From positions 1-15,868 of the forward strand of contig CALKWS010000238.1 in the NCBI GenBank assembly GCA_938004115.1: 15,868 bases of DNA, in the 5' to 3' direction. Below are positions 7,883-15,616 of the stretch, in pieces (position 1 is the stretch's first letter; each line of letters begins with the position of its first letter). Source of the stretch: an uncultured Ruaniaceae bacterium (GTDB lineage Bacteria > Actinomycetota > Actinomycetes > Actinomycetales > Beutenbergiaceae). The notes under the pieces are model-generated. The model was not told where the DNA came from. It saw only the letters and a program-made list of their open reading frames with translations, and made no database searches. Made by a program: the position numbers and the translations under genes.

Positions 7883-8890
7883 ATGCCGAACGATCCTCGC
7901 ATCTACGTCGCTGTTCGCCCCGATGAGTTCGCTCGGCTGTTCGACGACGACACGGCTGCGGCGCTGCGGCGACTCGGCAGCGTGGAGTTCGCCACGGGGG
8001 AGGGGAAGATGGCCCTACCCGCCGGGCTGGCCGACTCCTTCGATGTGCTGATCACCTCCTGGAGTACCGCCCCGTTCGACCCGGCCCAGGTCAAGGGCAG
8101 CAAACTGCGACTGGCGGTGCACGCCGCCGGCACCATCCGGGGGCTGTTCCCCAAGTCGGTGCTGGAAGAGGGGCTCCGCATCGCCCAGGGCGGATCGGCC
8201 GCGATGGCGCTGCCGGTGGCCGAGATGGCGCTGACCCTCACGCTGGCACTGTTGCGCAACCTGCACACGCACGACCGTGCCATGCAAGCCACCCGCGACT
8301 GGGCCGAAGGGGGGACGGGCATGCTGGGCAGGAGCATCCAGGCCCAGCACGTCGGGGTGGTGGGCCTCAGCCGCACCGGTGGCCACTACGTCGACATGCT
8401 CAAGGGCCTGGGAGTGCGGCGGATCAGCGTCTACGATCCGTACGTCTCACCGGAGCGTGCCCGGGATCTAGGCATCGAGTTGGTGGATCTGCCGACGCTG
8501 TTCGCCGCCAGTGACGTCGTGGCGGTGCACGCCCCGGTCACCCCGGAGACACGGGGGCTGATCGGGGCGGAGTTGTTCGCCTCCATGCGTGACGACGCCA
8601 TCTTCATCAACACCGCACGCTCTGCCGTCACCGATGAGGCCGCGCTGATCGCTGAACTCCGCACCGGCCGGATCAAGGCCGGGCTGGACGTGTTCGACAC
8701 CGAGCCGCTGCCGTCGGACAGCCCGCTCTTCGGCCTCCCCAACGTGGTGCTGACCCCGCACGTAGCCGGTGGCACCGTGGAAGCACGGTTCGCCCAGGGG
8801 GCCACGGTGGTCTCGGAGATCGAGCGCTTCCTGCGCGGCGAGGAACTGGAACACGAGGTCACCGCCGAGATCTACGACCGGCTCTCCTGA
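7883..8890 (+). CDS. D-isomer-specific 2-hydroxyacid dehydrogenase family protein
   Basis: A 335-residue NAD(P)-dependent enzyme of the family that interconverts 2-keto and 2-hydroxy acids. The nucleotide-binding segment is VGVVGLSRTGGHYV, where the middle Gly of the usual GxGxxG is Ser. The catalytic triad of the family is in place: R246 in NTARSAVTDE, E274 in DVFDTEPLP, and H293 in TPHVAGG, with the normal spacing of about 28 and 19 residues. GGAAG lies seven bases before the start. The stop overlaps the next start by one base (TGATG), coupling it to the enolase-superfamily gene. It probably handles the 2-keto acid made by its partner, or a related sugar acid; this is inference from operon context. 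The substrate could be glyoxylate/hydroxypyruvate-like or larger. Confidence 0.92.
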   Translation: MPNDPRIYVAVRPDEFARLFDDDTAAALRRLGSVEFATGEGKMALPAGLADSFDVLITSWSTAPFDPAQVKGSKLRLAVHAAGTIRGLFPKSVLEEGLRIAQGGSAAMALPVAEMALTLTLALLRNLHTHDRAMQATRDWAEGGTGMLGRSIQAQHVGVVGLSRTGGHYVDMLKGLGVRRISVYDPYVSPERARDLGIELVDLPTLFAASDVVAVHAPVTPETRGLIGAELFASMRDDAIFINTARSAVTDEAALIAELRTGRIKAGLDVFDTEPLPSDSPLFGLPNVVLTPHVAGGTVEARFAQGATVVSEIERFLRGEELEHEVTAEIYDRLS

Positions 8891-10200
8891 TGGCGGCGGC
8901 GCTCGCCACCGACATGCGGCCGACCGGCGCCGCGGTGGAGTTCGTGGACGTGCCGCTGGAGCCTCCGTTCGTGATCGCCGGGCGGCCGATGACCCATCTG
9001 ACCGCGGCGCACGTGCGCCTGGACGTGGAGACCGCACGGGGAGCCGCCACCGGCCTGGGAGCCACCATCCTGTCGGTGCCATGGAGTTGGCCCACCACCG
9101 ACATCGATCTCGAGACCCGCGATGCGGTACTCCGGGCGTTAGTGCAACGCCTGAGCCAGGAGGTGCTGGACTTCGCGGCAGGGGACCCGTTCACGCTCTG
9201 GCGGCCGCTGTACCACCGGCTCGATGCCATCACCGCCGAGGTGGCCGGTGCCAACGGGCTGTCACACGTGCCCCGGTTGGCTGCCACGCTGGCGTTGGGC
9301 GCGGTGGATAACGCCCTGCATGATGCATGGTCGCGGTCCGCCGACCTGGACCTGTACCAGATGTACACCGCGGGGTACCTGAACGAGGACCTGCGCTGGG
9401 CCCACCCGGAACTCGAGGGAGTCTATCCGGGAGACCACCTGGGCCCGCGCCGGAGCACGATCCCGGTGCAACACGCCCTAGGCGTGGGCGATCCACTCAC
9501 CGACGCCGAGGCGTCCGCGGGCACCCGCAGCCTGGCTTGGTGGATGACCCACGAAGGGGTGCACCACCTGAAGGTCAAGCTCGAGGGCGACGTGAGCGCC
9601 GATGCCCGCCGGCTGGCCGACATCCACCAGGTGGGCACCGAGCACCACGATCGGATCAGCCTCTCCATCGACCCGAACGAGGCCTACCGCGAGCCGGCCC
9701 AACTTCAGGCGATGCTCGATGAGTTCGAGCGCCTGTGCCCGAAGGGACCGGCGACGATCACCTACCTGGAACAACCCTTCCCGCGCGGGTATGAGGTGGA
9801 CCCTGAGGAACTGGGTGCACTGAGTGCGCGCGTGCCGGTTTTGATCGACGAGGGATACACCCGGCTGTCCCAACTGGCCCGGTTACGCGAGCAGGGATGG
9901 TCCGGGGTGGTGATCAAGTCCGCCAAGGGCCACGGCCATGCCATGGTGACCCACGCCGTCGCCCGCCACCTGGGGTTGAAGATCGCCGTCCAGGACCTGA
10001 CCACGGTGGGACCGGCGCTGGCGCATTCGATCGGCCTGGCGAGCGCGCTCCAACCGGACTGGCCCCACCTGGAGTACAACAGCCGCCAGTACGCCCCCGG
10101 TGCCAACCGTGAACTCGCGACCCGAGCCCCGGACCTGGTCACGGTACGGGAGGGTCACGTACGCGTTGCACCGGGCCGCGCCGGCCTGTACCCGGGCTGA
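8890..10200 (+). CDS. Enolase-superfamily enzyme (mandelate racemase / muconate lactonizing type)
   Basis: A 436-residue protein with the full set of catalytic residues of the mandelate racemase/muconate lactonizing branch. KVK is at 228-230 on the second barrel strand. Metal ligands are D261 (SIDPNEAY), E294 (YLEQPF) and D320 or E321 (LIDEGY). A lysine, K343, in VVIKSAKGHG sits on the sixth strand. A Lys/Lys acid-base pair is like muconate lactonizing enzymes, succinylbenzoate synthases and dipeptide epimerases rather than the Lys/His pair of mandelate racemase and many sugar-acid dehydratases. The reaction is therefore either dehydration/elimination or epimerisation beside a carboxylate, and cannot be fixed by eye. 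It is coupled to the 2-hydroxyacid dehydrogenase, which fits a carboxylate pathway. The last codons run into the 17-bp repeat array. Confidence 0.9.
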   Translation: MAAALATDMRPTGAAVEFVDVPLEPPFVIAGRPMTHLTAAHVRLDVETARGAATGLGATILSVPWSWPTTDIDLETRDAVLRALVQRLSQEVLDFAAGDPFTLWRPLYHRLDAITAEVAGANGLSHVPRLAATLALGAVDNALHDAWSRSADLDLYQMYTAGYLNEDLRWAHPELEGVYPGDHLGPRRSTIPVQHALGVGDPLTDAEASAGTRSLAWWMTHEGVHHLKVKLEGDVSADARRLADIHQVGTEHHDRISLSIDPNEAYREPAQLQAMLDEFERLCPKGPATITYLEQPFPRGYEVDPEELGALSARVPVLIDEGYTRLSQLARLREQGWSGVVIKSAKGHGHAMVTHAVARHLGLKIAVQDLTTVGPALAHSIGLASALQPDWPHLEYNSRQYAPGANRELATRAPDLVTVREGHVRVAPGRAGLYPG

Positions 10201-10312
10201 CCCCGGGCGCGGGTTGATCCCGTGCCCGGGTTGTATCTGTGCGCCGGTTGAACTTTGGCCCGGGTTGATCCTGCTCCCGGGCTGAACTTCTCTCCGGACT
10301 GATGGGGTTCGG
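10194..10312 (+). repeat. Seven degenerate tandem repeats, exact 17-bp period
   Basis: Units begin at 10194, 10211, 10228, 10245, 10262, 10279 and 10296, all exactly 17 bp apart. The approximate consensus is GGGTTGATCCTGTGCCC. The most constant part is GG(G/A)(T/C)TGA, present in six of the seven units (the third has TTGT; the fourth begins CGG). The first unit contains the stop codon of the enolase-superfamily gene. The array fills the gap up to the terminator hairpin at 10307. Confidence 0.85.
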
Positions 10313-10347
10313 TGGTGCGGCAGCGGGGGGCTGCCGCACCACCGAAC
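10307..10347. terminator. Bidirectional hairpin terminator, 18-bp perfect stem
   Basis: Bases 10307-10324 pair perfectly with 10330-10347 around a GGGGG loop. The hairpin lies between the convergent enolase-superfamily operon and the propeller gene, two bases from the latter's stop codon. No U-tract is present. Confidence 0.9.
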
Positions 10348-10349
10348 GG

Positions 10350-12713
10350 TCAGTTCAGCAGGGCGAGGATCGCGCCGGCCTGGTCGAGCAGGTCTGCTTG
10401 TGCCTGTTCGCTGAGGGTGTCCGGCCTCTTGGGGTTCTCCAAGTGCCGGATTGCCCGTTCGATGGCCCGGATCGCCGGGGTGGTGCGCTCCTCGTCGAGG
10501 TGCATGGCGGCCTGGTCCAGTGCGTTGGTCAGTTGGTGGGCGATCGGGCCGGCGATGTCTCCGGCCTCGATGTAGGTGGCCACCGCTGCTTGCAGCGCCC
10601 GGACCTGCTCGGTCGGCGCACCCGGTTCGCCCTCGCCGTCGTCCTGGACGGTGATGGAGTACAGGTTCGTCTCATCGATGACGTAGATCGTTCCGTCCTC
10701 GGCGATATCCATCCGCTTGTACGCACCGTCGGCGAGCAGGATCTGCGCCTCCTTGGTGACCGGGTCGAAGGCGAACACATCGTTGCCCGAGATCCCGTAC
10801 AGCAGCCCGTCCTCGGGGTGAGCCTGGACTGTGCTCGCCAGGCCCCACGGTGAGGCACTGTTCGAGGTGTCGAGTTCGTAGACGTCGGTGACCTCGCCGG
10901 CTTCGGTGTCGTACTCGAAGAGGTGCGCGCTGTTGGTCACGCCCCAGATGCTGGACCCCACCGCTTCCACTCCGGCGACGACGTCGTTGCCCGCAACCGG
11001 CACGATCGCCTCGACCACCTCACCGGCCTCGGGATCGAAGACCACCAGGTGAGCATCCTCGGGGCTGTTCGCGCTGGAGAGCCCACCACGAATGGATGTG
11101 CCGGCGTAGATCAGGCCGTCCTCCCCGAAGGTGACCGCGGCGGTGCTCTGGTAATCGACGAGGTCGCGGAAGGTCTCGCGGTAGTCGGCCATGTCGGTCA
11201 ACGTCAATGCACCGCCGCGGACGCCGTAGTCGGACACCGTGGCCAGTGCCGCCAGGTCACCGTTCGTGGCCTGATCGACGATCCGGTCCTGCTGGTGACC
11301 GTCGATGAGGCGGAACTGCTGGGACGGGTTGGTGCCCCAGTCCCAGTCGGCGAAGGGGTCACCGGAATGAACGATGGCGTTGCCGTAGCTTCCCACCAGC
11401 AACTGGTCCTGGAAGGTCAACCAGGAGTCGGCCTGGCTCGGCCCGCTGATCTGCTCGGTCTCGCCGGTTGCCGGATCGAACCGTCCCAGGACTCCTGGGC
11501 CGTGGTAGGTGCCCATGTAGACGCGCTCATCCGCTGCGACGTGCAGCGAGTGTGCGGTCAGCGGGGTGCCCGGGATGGTGCCTTCGAAGAACTCGTGCGT
11601 CTGGTCCTCAAGATCGAAGGTCCAGAAGGAGCCGTCGCGGTTGAGGCCCACGAGGCGGTAGCGGGCGTCGTCACCCTCACCGGTCGCGTGAATTTCGATG
11701 GCGCGGTGCTGGCCGGTGCCCTCCAGCCCGGTGTCGATCCATCCGGTGGGCTCGACGGAGCAGTCGTTGGAGTCGAAGGACCAGATCTCGCCCTGGGACT
11801 TGTAGAACATCCGCCCGTCATGGGTGGCACCGGTGAACGGAGCGTTCAGGCTGACCGTTCGGGGGATCGCTCCATCGCAGACCCATTCGCCTTCGGTGGT
11901 GTCCCAGAAGAGCGTGTTGGTGCCGCCGGAGATTCCGGGGGAGAAGACGGTGGCCACCAGGTCCCCGACCAACTGTGACTTGTAGAACCGGGTGATCTGC
12001 TCGTAGCCGGCGGGCACCTCGATCCGGGTCGTCTCGCCGCTATCGAGGTCGACGGCGACGAAGTGACCGGATTCCATCCCGGTGCCCACGTAGGCGACGC
12101 CGTTGTGCACCGCGAGTGCCTCGGCGTAACTGTCGTTGCTGTCAAGCGAGCCGTAGTCGCGCAGATCGCCGGTCTCGGGATCGTAGGAGAAGAGTTTGGC
12201 GTTGGGGTACGTCACGCCGTACAGCACGCCGTCCTCGTCCGCCTCCAGACTGCGCACCAGTCGTTCACCGGCCGGATTCTCGAAGGCGAGTTCGATCTCG
12301 TGGGTCTCGGCATCCCAGCGGTAGTGGTTCACCCCGCTCCCGTCCCGCAGGTTGAACAACAAACTGCCGTCGTCGAAGACGTAGGTGGCGCCGGCCAGGG
12401 TCTTCGGCGGCACCAATTGGGTGTCGATGAGTTCACCGGTGTCGATGTCGACCACACTCAGGCTGGACGGCTCGCCCGCGGCGGGCGCGTACAGGACGTT
12501 GGTGCCGTCGGGCAGTGTCCCGACGTCGAGGACGCTGGTGCTGACCTGCCCGGCGGCGGCCGGTCCGTGGTCGGTCACGTCGATGGACAGGTCAAGCCCG
12601 CCAGTGGATGGCTGGGCGAGGGCGGCAGTGCCACCCAGGGCCATGGACAGCAGTAGGGCCAATCCCGATGTGCCGGCGATCCGGCGGGCTGTGGGGGCGG
12701 GTTTGTGAGACAT
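10350..12713 (-). CDS. Secreted beta-propeller protein with C-terminal FIMAH-type domain
   Basis: A 787-residue exported protein. The start at 12713 is preferred to the far longer frame reaching 13208. GGGAG lies upstream, a signal peptide follows at once (basic MSHKPAPTARR, then a hydrophobic stretch, cleavage probably after ALA before QPSTGG), and the extension would overlap the neighbouring gene and cover its own promoter. Residues about 35-690 are repeated propeller-blade units with signatures such as YGVTYPNAKLF, YMGTYHGPGVL, WDWGTNP and YAGTSIRGGL. Two cysteines in the mature part (WVCDG, NDCSV) could form one disulfide. Residues 702-787 are the helical FIMAH-type module shared with the protein at the left edge. 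Ala502 aligns exactly with Ala502 of the next propeller. A role in binding or cleaving a polymer outside the cell is inferred, not shown. Confidence 0.9.
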   Translation of the reverse strand: MSHKPAPTARRIAGTSGLALLLSMALGGTAALAQPSTGGLDLSIDVTDHGPAAAGQVSTSVLDVGTLPDGTNVLYAPAAGEPSSLSVVDIDTGELIDTQLVPPKTLAGATYVFDDGSLLFNLRDGSGVNHYRWDAETHEIELAFENPAGERLVRSLEADEDGVLYGVTYPNAKLFSYDPETGDLRDYGSLDSNDSYAEALAVHNGVAYVGTGMESGHFVAVDLDSGETTRIEVPAGYEQITRFYKSQLVGDLVATVFSPGISGGTNTLFWDTTEGEWVCDGAIPRTVSLNAPFTGATHDGRMFYKSQGEIWSFDSNDCSVEPTGWIDTGLEGTGQHRAIEIHATGEGDDARYRLVGLNRDGSFWTFDLEDQTHEFFEGTIPGTPLTAHSLHVAADERVYMGTYHGPGVLGRFDPATGETEQISGPSQADSWLTFQDQLLVGSYGNAIVHSGDPFADWDWGTNPSQQFRLIDGHQQDRIVDQATNGDLAALATVSDYGVRGGALTLTDMADYRETFRDLVDYQSTAAVTFGEDGLIYAGTSIRGGLSSANSPEDAHLVVFDPEAGEVVEAIVPVAGNDVVAGVEAVGSSIWGVTNSAHLFEYDTEAGEVTDVYELDTSNSASPWGLASTVQAHPEDGLLYGISGNDVFAFDPVTKEAQILLADGAYKRMDIAEDGTIYVIDETNLYSITVQDDGEGEPGAPTEQVRALQAAVATYIEAGDIAGPIAHQLTNALDQAAMHLDEERTTPAIRAIERAIRHLENPKRPDTLSEQAQADLLDQAGAILALLN

Positions 12714-12939
12714 GAGAAAGAATCTCCCTCGATCCATAGATGGTGGTGCCCTCGGCGGGGCCACTGCATGGGGTTCGTCTTGAACCCGACGAGTCACGGG
12801 GCATGATGCGAGCGTCTTCGCTTCGGTCGGGGCAGGTTCGATGCCCGTCGGCACCCGTTGCGACCGGTGTCGCGCGAACGTTCCTGCCACTGACGGCTGA
12901 TGGCGGGGATCACCCACTCGTACTCGGAGACGCCTGAAC

Positions 12940-12953
12940 TGCAACCGGTTGTA
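12940..12953. promoter_or_regulatory. LacI-type operator, site 4
   Basis: TGCAACCGGTTGTA, one arm with a single change from the perfect palindrome. It starts six bases downstream of the TAGGTT -10 box on the minus strand, covering the likely transcription start of the FIMAH propeller gene. Confidence 0.78.
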
Positions 12954-13028
12954 ATTGGAACCTAGAGCCAATGGCGAAGACCTGTCAAGGTTCAACTCGA
13001 AGGCTTGCCTGCTAAGCGCCAAACAAGG

Positions 13029-13042
13029 CGCAAGCGATTGCA
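13029..13042. promoter_or_regulatory. LacI-type operator, site 5 (upstream, weaker)
   Basis: CGCAAGCGATTGCA keeps the GCAA/TTGC arms and the CG core. It lies about 40 bp upstream of the -35 box of the FIMAH propeller promoter, with its centre 89 bp from that of site 4. Confidence 0.65.
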
Positions 13043-13146
13043 CTCCCAGTTCCCGAATCGAGAGCCAGGTACCGCGGGCTTCGATACGAATTGCGCCGCG
13101 GTGCTCGGCCCGGCGATCGGAACCGACTATGGGGCCGGTCGCGGCG

Positions 13147-13172
13147 CCTGGCCGGCCGCGTGGCCGGCCAGG
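13147..13172 (-). terminator. GC-only hairpin terminator after the right-hand propeller gene
   Basis: An 11-bp perfect stem (CCTGGCCGGCC, 13147-13157, with 13162-13172) and a GCGT loop lie 14 bases beyond the stop codon at 13187 on the minus strand. There is no U-tract. Confidence 0.75.
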
Positions 13173-13186
13173 TCGCCTGCCGAGGG

Positions 13187-15616
13187 TCAGGAACCCAGCT
13201 CTTGGCACTGGCCGGAGGCTGGCCCGCGCACCTCGTTCTGCCCACCGGTGGGTTGCTGCTCGTTACCGGTGCAGGACAGCGGCCCGGAGATGGAGTTCTG
13301 CTCCAGGTGGATCCGCCCGGTGGAGTCACTGACCTGCACGGGGCCGCTGATCCGGTTGTTCACCAACTGCACGTCCTGCGCGCCGGAGGCTCGGATCGGC
13401 CCGTTGGTCTCGGAGTCAGTCAGCACCAGTGAAGCGCCACTGCTGACGGTGATCGGCCCCTTGACGTCGGCGTCGGTGATGCAGGTCCTGCCGTCGAGGA
13501 TGCGAAGGGGGCCGCGGTGGGTGCCGGTGATCTGCTCATCGCAGGCCTGTTCCGGGCTGCCCAGGTGATAGCGGTACACATTGGTCTCGTCGGTGAAGAA
13601 GACGTCGCCATCGGCCACTGTGGAGCGTCGGACGCCGGAGGAGACGAGCACGTCCACCTGCTCCTGGCCGCTGTCGAACCGGAACAACCGGTTGCCTGCG
13701 GCCCCGTAGAGCATGCCGTCGGCCTCATTGAGGTCCAGGGAACTAGAACTGCCCCAGATGTTGGTGTGGCGGATCCCGGAGTCGATCACGGTGTCGAACT
13801 CATGGTTCGTGAGGTCGTACTCCAGCAACTCGCCGGTGTCGGCCATGGCCCAGAGCCGCCCGTCCTGATCGAACTCCAGACTGTGGATCACTTCGGCCCC
13901 CGGAGCCGGGGTCGAGGCGATGAGTCCGTCGGTGATGCTCCAGGCGAACAGTTCGGCCGTCGTGGCGGTCGGCGCCGCGTCAAGGCCCCCGTGGACCGAG
14001 GTGCCCGCGTACACGACTCCGTCGGCGTAGGCCAAGTCGGTGACGCTCTGGTCAGGTACCACATCGCGATGAGTTTCGAACTCTCCGGTGACCGGATCGA
14101 GCAAGGTCAGCGCACCGCCCAGTTCGCCGTAGTTCGGGATCGTTCCGATGGCCACGACGTCCCCGGCGCTGATCATGTGCCGGGGCCGGTCCTGTCCTGA
14201 TTCGGACCGTCCCAACGTGAGCACGTGGGCCGGGTTGGTGCCCCAGTCCCAGGGTTCGGTGTGGTCGGTGGCGAAGAACTCCGCATTGGGGTAGGTCCCG
14301 AACACGGTGAGGTCGCCATGTGCGGTGATCGAGTCGGCCTGCTCGGGGCCGTTCAATTGCTGCATCGTGTTCGTGGTGGGGTCGACCGTGGCGAGCACAC
14401 CCGGGCTCAGGTAGGCGCCGATGTACACCTGGCCGTCCCCGCCAGTGGCGATGGACATGGTGGTGACGGGCGCACCCTGGGCCTGGGCAAGGATCACGTC
14501 GGCATGAGCGGTCTGCAGGTTGAACCGCCAGATGTACCCGTCCGCACGGACACCGACCAACGTGTGGCCCGGGAACTCCTCCGTGCCGAGGTTTGTCAAA
14601 AAGACCTGGCTGGTGGAGCCGAGCTCGTCAGCGATCGCCGAGTCGTGCACATCGATCTGCGTCGCGCTTCGCTCGTTCACGTCGTAGGCCCAGACAGTGT
14701 TCTGGCCGTCCAGATAGTAGAAGGCGCCGTCCTCGGCGTCGGCGGTGTAGTGCCACATGCCTCGGATGTCGAGTGAGTCGACCCAGGTGGTGCCATCGTG
14801 CAGGTGCGCGGTCATGCCGTCGACCGCGCGGTGGGAGACGATGCGCAGGTCATCGTACTTCTCCACGCGTTGGATGAACTCCCCGCTGGCGGCAACTGGT
14901 TCCGGCAGGTCCACCGCGGTGACCGAACCCTCCGCTGGGTCGACCAGGCGCAATTGGGCCGGGGTGCCGGCGCCGACCCACACGCCGTCGTCGTCGGCGT
15001 CCAGGCCCCAGGCGTAGTCACCCTCGGGCGCGATTCGCCCGTACTCGGTGATCTCCTCGGACTGTAGGTCCACCGCGAAGAGGTTGGCGTTCGGGTAGGT
15101 GGTGCCGTAGAGGGTCTGCTCGTGGGTGTCGAGGGTGCGCAGCATCTGCTCCCCGGCGATCCCGGTGGCCATGTGCGATAGTTCGCGCGGCTCGGGGTCG
15201 TATCGCCAGAGTGACCCGTCGTTCGGGCTGCGGACGCTGAAGTAGACCACGCCGTCATCGGCAACCGTGATGGACGATGCGACCGAGTACGGAGCCAGGC
15301 GGTGGCTATCCAGTAACTCCCCGGTGCGTAGATCCACCATGTTGAAACTGACCGGCTCCCCGTCCGAGAACAGATATGCCACGGGGGTACCGTCGGCGAG
15401 TTCTCCGACGTCTGACAGGCGCACGTTCACGGACTGCATCGCGACACCGAGGTCGGTGATCTCGCCTTCGGTGCTGGTGTGATGAACGTGGCTGGGCAGT
15501 TCCGGCGCCCCATCTGCCGCGGCGGGCACCGTTCCCAGCGTCAGGGCGGCGCCCAGGGTGGCGATGAGGCCGAGCCGGGCTCCGGTGGTGCGTCGATGAC
15601 CTCTACGGGTGACCAA
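13187..15616 (-). CDS. Secreted beta-propeller protein with cysteine-containing repeat tail
   Basis: An 809-residue exported protein. The best start is a TTG at 15616: GAGGAG lies six bases before it and a clear signal peptide follows (VTRRGHRRTTGAR, hydrophobic core, cleavage near PAAADGA). The in-frame ATG at 15769 gives a 51-residue cysteine-rich extension lying across the operator. Residues about 40-690 are propeller blades collinear with the neighbour (YGTTYPNANLF, YIGAYLSPGVL, FGTYPNAEFF, WDWGTNP, YAGTSVHGGL). Residues 692-809 replace the FIMAH module by units of 18-20 residues, each with GP(I/V/L), ending NEVRGPASGQC. This looks like a short beta-helix; similar tails occur, as I recall, on other actinobacterial secreted proteins. 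All four cysteines of the mature protein (692, 712, 782, 804) are in the tail. Enzyme activity is unknown. Confidence 0.88.
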   Translation of the reverse strand: MVTRRGHRRTTGARLGLIATLGAALTLGTVPAAADGAPELPSHVHHTSTEGEITDLGVAMQSVNVRLSDVGELADGTPVAYLFSDGEPVSFNMVDLRTGELLDSHRLAPYSVASSITVADDGVVYFSVRSPNDGSLWRYDPEPRELSHMATGIAGEQMLRTLDTHEQTLYGTTYPNANLFAVDLQSEEITEYGRIAPEGDYAWGLDADDDGVWVGAGTPAQLRLVDPAEGSVTAVDLPEPVAASGEFIQRVEKYDDLRIVSHRAVDGMTAHLHDGTTWVDSLDIRGMWHYTADAEDGAFYYLDGQNTVWAYDVNERSATQIDVHDSAIADELGSTSQVFLTNLGTEEFPGHTLVGVRADGYIWRFNLQTAHADVILAQAQGAPVTTMSIATGGDGQVYIGAYLSPGVLATVDPTTNTMQQLNGPEQADSITAHGDLTVFGTYPNAEFFATDHTEPWDWGTNPAHVLTLGRSESGQDRPRHMISAGDVVAIGTIPNYGELGGALTLLDPVTGEFETHRDVVPDQSVTDLAYADGVVYAGTSVHGGLDAAPTATTAELFAWSITDGLIASTPAPGAEVIHSLEFDQDGRLWAMADTGELLEYDLTNHEFDTVIDSGIRHTNIWGSSSSLDLNEADGMLYGAAGNRLFRFDSGQEQVDVLVSSGVRRSTVADGDVFFTDETNVYRYHLGSPEQACDEQITGTHRGPLRILDGRTCITDADVKGPITVSSGASLVLTDSETNGPIRASGAQDVQLVNNRISGPVQVSDSTGRIHLEQNSISGPLSCTGNEQQPTGGQNEVRGPASGQCQELGS

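Larger units (their letters stand above)
12714..13186 (-). promoter_or_regulatory. Promoter, two operators and long leader of the FIMAH propeller gene
   Basis: A 473-bp gap without a gene. Read leftwards it holds the terminator hairpin of the preceding gene, then an operator-like site (13042-13029). Next comes a strong promoter, TTGACA (12988 to 12983), 18 bp, TAGGTT (12964 to 12959). A second operator (12953-12940) sits at the expected start site. The transcript would have a leader of about 240 nt before the ATG at 12713. In the leader I see only small inverted repeats (for example GGTTC/GAACC near 12781) and no riboswitch I recognise. Confidence 0.7.

Noticed and set aside
10194..10312. CRISPR array
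   Set aside because: The units are directly abutting at a 17-bp period with no spacers and no cas genes nearby, so this is a simple tandem repeat.
12714..12952. Possible riboswitch or attenuator in the 240-nt leader
   Set aside because: Only short isolated inverted repeats are seen; no known aptamer core, leader peptide or terminator/antiterminator pair was recognised.
12714..13208. N-terminal extension of the FIMAH propeller frame
   Set aside because: The extension is Arg/Pro-rich, overlaps the end of the next gene, covers a promoter and two operators, and places the signal peptide internally.
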